7,587 nucleotides of DNA, taken from the NCBI GenBank assembly GCA_002496635.1, contig DAKQ01000097.1:1-7587 (forward strand). The letters are read 5' to 3'. The stretch is from Euryarchaeota archaeon UBA82 (lineage in GTDB: Archaea > Thermoplasmatota > Poseidoniia > Poseidoniales > Poseidoniaceae). Positions within the stretch are counted from its first letter, which is position 1. Each line of letters starts with the position of its first letter. The notes below the pieces were generated by a model, which saw nothing but the letters and a program-made list of their open reading frames with translations, made no database searches and was not told where the DNA came from. Position numbers and translations under genes: made by a program. Below, in pieces: positions 6,301 to 7,587 of this stretch.

Positions 6301-7450
6301 GCGTCTCCATGCTCTTGGCTATACTCATGATTGGGAAGGAAATCCACTTGAACGAGACGATCAGATGTTGGAATTATTCCCTCAAGATTTCATTGTTGCC
6401 CGGAATGCAGCCGACTATTTTGTCCGCACAGCCCAGTTTGTTGATGATGTCTTAGTCAAGTATTACAAGATGGATCCGTACTATAATGCAACCACGAAAG
6501 ATGATCTTGTTGGCCAACTCATTTGCGCTCTAGCTCCACACACCTCTGGGGGGGTTCTCTCTCGAATTATTGGTTGGGCGGATTGTTCAGGCGGATATGC
6601 TCATCCATTATTTCATGCTGCAAAGCGCCGTAATTGCGATGGTGATGAAGATGCGATTATGTTACTGATGGATGGTTTATTGAACTTTAGTCGTGAGATC
6701 TTGCCTGCAAATCGTGGCGGTCAAATGGATGCTCCGCTTGTATTGACGACACGCCTCAATCCAACTGAAATCGACAAGGAAGCGCTGAATGTTGATGCTG
6801 CTTGGTTCTATGAACGTCAATTCTATGAAGCAACATTGAATCAACCTCATCCAAAAGACATCGCTGATAGCATGGACTTTGTTGAGCGCCGTCTCGGTAC
6901 TGTTGCTGCTGTTCGTGGTTATGGATATACGCATGATTGTGAACGCATGGATGAAGGACCAGAACTTTCAGCTTACAAGACATTAGCCACCATGATCGAC
7001 AAGATGAATGGACAACTGAATTTATGCCAGCGTTTACGAGCAATCAATGCCAGAACTGTTGCATCATCTGTTATTCGATCTCACTTCCTTCCCGATTTAC
7101 GTGGTAATCTCAACGCTTACGGGCGACAAAAGATTCGATGTTTGAAATGCGGAAATTCTTACAGACGAATGCCTCTTGCTGGCCATTGCATTCAACCTGA
7201 GAAAGTTGGTGGGCGCGGATTGTCCGCCCATGGTGTTGCTCGAAGCGAGGGGGGTCAATGCAATGGAAAACTCGCCCTAACAGTTTCTGAAGGAGCGGTG
7301 CGCAAGTACATCGAAGTGACAAAGCACGTCATGGATACATACGGAGTCGATACCTACACTCGTCAAAATATGGAATGGCTTGCAGGCAGTGTTGAATCAC
7401 TGTTCAGCAATGACCGAGCAAAACAAATGTCACTCTCGGATTTCCTGTGA
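3350..7450 (+). CDS. polC: DNA polymerase D large (catalytic) subunit DP2
   Basis: Catalytic subunit of the archaeal replicative polymerase PolD; it pairs with DP1, which carries the proofreading nuclease. The 1366 residues contain the family blocks in order: GPIRAAGGTAQAL (172-184), NLQYRPSPKEIEEI (from about 221), GGFRLRYGRGR (348-358), VLDDFITVGTQ, GIPHHHEGDD (653-662), RMGRPEK (about 804), zinc ribbon C854/C857/C866/C883, and the double-psi barrel active site HAAKRRNCDGDED with catalytic Asp1097 and Asp1099. A second zinc ribbon (C1264/C1267/C1280/C1304) and a terminal PIP box QMSLSDFL (1359-1366) follow. No intein interrupts these blocks. It is longer than the usual 1100-1300 residues, mainly through a polar insertion at about 709-800, the zinc-ribbon insertions and about 29 N-terminal residues. 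The frame is closed by TAA at 3329, so the start lies between 3332 and Met30 (3437). ATG 3350 is the first and has no clear ribosome binding site. Confidence 0.96.
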   Translation: MFGGRKLGEETRATATLDPLIGVDVARLEMEMEQYQNLLDENADYAYRIAEEARQQNLDPKPFVEIPRASDLASRTEKLLIEHLESYPVADDIREMLAEHDRETTSIIMAQRVAKGFREQGYDMVKSIDVGLRVGLAILTEAVLVAPLEGISEVRLLNNLDGSPFVSVHFAGPIRAAGGTAQALAVLIADMIRRELKVGPYIPSDGEVERVKEEFGLYRGNLQYRPSPKEIEEIVRACPVMINGESTESIECAGYGRVRNIDEARIRGGVLLVIGEGMCLKAPKIRKHTERLKVPGWDFISKFASKGKDSEGSEDPDAFKSRKVKPIDKFMKDIIAGRPIFGGPQQPGGFRLRYGRGRPSGLAAASLNPASMLVLDDFITVGTQMKIERPGKACAVTPSHDSEGPYVVLSSGQFLRVDEASIMQKIHPDIRSIWDNGEIVIGYGEFMENNKNLVPAGYTTDWWASDLIDALRTSDDVEDFIKICDCSADAPQGIPGLSTNEDGFEQFHTRRRWHRFLSRMTVDWDQASAVAERWRTSMPPPHNPWFLDLPLEWVPSVLKALQKGKVEAAGKMPDSTHEHPFSASKWLRFTGAASGWNPSEMDKLQPEEIPRVSELKPIGYDLLPEEAIFKDSLPEAWTFMQHGLLKGTLLLLGIPHHHEGDDIVATGGWQAMLNGFGFTTRKSEIHQLIDLGIAVDQRILELRDCNTVLRAERARLFALEKERSTVRIAAETEARQRGLGISETDQVGKEAAESVPDEGPENASRYKTSQRLQDDHDVDGILPLIRESSTLRWEHAAPQRIGCRMGRPEKSAPREMSPRSHTLFPIALEGGNQRLIANAAGKGSIRVQMGKRFCSKCGKDSPFVTCHHRVVDQDGLPKIGETCGGRTDMRESTSKSRRRGEMQSVPIESILEDAQLRIGMTRLPQQVKCVKELKSKNQTPEAIEKGLLRAKYNLPVFRDGTIRFDMSDVPVTHFTPKEIDVDWTRLHALGYTHDWEGNPLERDDQMLELFPQDFIVARNAADYFVRTAQFVDDVLVKYYKMDPYYNATTKDDLVGQLICALAPHTSGGVLSRIIGWADCSGGYAHPLFHAAKRRNCDGDEDAIMLLMDGLLNFSREILPANRGGQMDAPLVLTTRLNPTEIDKEALNVDAAWFYERQFYEATLNQPHPKDIADSMDFVERRLGTVAAVRGYGYTHDCERMDEGPELSAYKTLATMIDKMNGQLNLCQRLRAINARTVASSVIRSHFLPDLRGNLNAYGRQKIRCLKCGNSYRRMPLAGHCIQPEKVGGRGLSAHGVARSEGGQCNGKLALTVSEGAVRKYIEVTKHVMDTYGVDTYTRQNMEWLAGSVESLFSNDRAKQMSLSDFL

Positions 7451-7453
7451 TCA

Positions 7454-7587
7454 TTACGTAATTGGATCTCTCCATGGTGAATCGTTTGCTTCATCCGCTT
7501 CAGGCATACCGACTTGAGTTCGTTTGAACTCACGTGGCTTGTCATCTTTCGTTACCGTTGATTTTTCATTGCTGTATTTTGAAACAA
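7454..7587 (-). CDS. Unknown protein, C-terminal 43 residues only, entering from right edge
   Basis: The minus strand is open from the right edge to a TAA at 7456-7454; the other two minus frames close within about 35 bases of that edge. The 43 visible residues begin VSKYSNEKSTVTKDDKP and end NDSPWRDPIT. They are very polar, with no hydrophobic segment, cysteine pair or recognisable motif, and look like a disordered tail. The stop lies 3 nt from the polC stop, so the two genes are tail to tail. I do not recognise the family. The frame's openness and fit to the compact layout support a real gene, but 43 codons could be open by chance. Confidence 0.5.
   Translation of the reverse strand, partial: VSKYSNEKSTVTKDDKPREFKRTQVGMPEADEANDSPWRDPIT
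7515..7532. other. Perfect 7-bp hairpin just downstream of polC
   Basis: TGAGTTC-GTTT-GAACTCA forms a perfect 7-bp stem with a 4-nt loop, 64 nt after the polC stop. T-rich stretches follow on the plus strand at 7561-7566 and 7576-7580, about 30-45 nt further on. It may help end the polC transcript, or be a coincidence within the coding sequence of the convergent gene. It is not a classical intrinsic terminator, since no U-tract adjoins the stem. Confidence 0.3.
7557..7580 (+). terminator. polC: Possible T-rich terminator of polC
   Basis: Archaeal termination often occurs at U-rich tracts without a hairpin. The plus strand here has ATTTTT at 7561-7566 and ATTTT at 7576-7580, the first T-runs of five or four after the polC stop. 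If used, the polC transcript would run at least 110 nt antisense to the convergent gene. Weak sequence support only. Confidence 0.22.

Noticed and set aside
4350..6700. Intein in polC
   Set aside because: DP2 is a known intein host, but the usual insertion areas (GGFRLRYGR...VLDDF, the zinc ribbon and HAAKRRNCDGDED) are uninterrupted and no terminal HN-C/S/T or splicing motif block is seen.
1..7587. CRISPR array, defence island or mobile element
   Set aside because: No direct repeats of suitable length, no transposase, integrase or nuclease motifs, and every long frame is accounted for by housekeeping genes or the methyltransferase.

Overview
The window looks like a compact piece of euryarchaeal chromosome. 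The evidence is an archaeal-type S13-S4-S11 ribosomal gene run, the large subunit of the archaea-specific D-family DNA polymerase, and ribosome binding sites built on GGTGA. Moderate base composition, very short intergenic gaps and the form of the polymerase C-terminus suggest a marine Thermoplasmatota-type archaeon (Marine Group II / Poseidoniales-like). This assignment is inference; no 16S gene or other decisive marker is present.

Layout from left to right. Bases 1-1289 on the minus strand hold a translation operon, rps13, rps4, rps11, in that transcription order. The genes are separated by 13 nt or overlap by 1 nt, and rps11 is cut by the left edge. Bases 1378-3255 on the minus strand hold pyrE (orotate phosphoribosyltransferase) followed almost immediately by a class I SAM-dependent methyltransferase with a THUMP-like C-terminus. 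A 94-nt divergent gap separates pyrE from polC, the 1366-residue DP2 subunit of PolD, on the plus strand (3350-7450). Three bases after the polC stop lies the stop codon of a convergent minus-strand gene that enters from the right edge and shows only a polar 43-residue tail.

Most genes are housekeeping: ribosome assembly, de novo pyrimidine synthesis and replication. The methyltransferase is the only complete protein of unknown substrate. I see no CRISPR array, insertion sequence, intein, tRNA or rRNA. No gap between genes exceeds 94 nt.

I did not find an undescribed multi-gene system. The points most worth a second look are protein-level: both zinc ribbons of DP2 carry an insertion at the same place, DP2 has a long polar insertion before its conserved RMGRPEK block, the OrotPRTase catalytic loop lacks the usual histidine, and S4 has an acidic tail. 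The minus-strand internal genes show a consistent GTGA ribosome binding site at 5-6 nt spacing, and this supports a corrected start for the methyltransferase.
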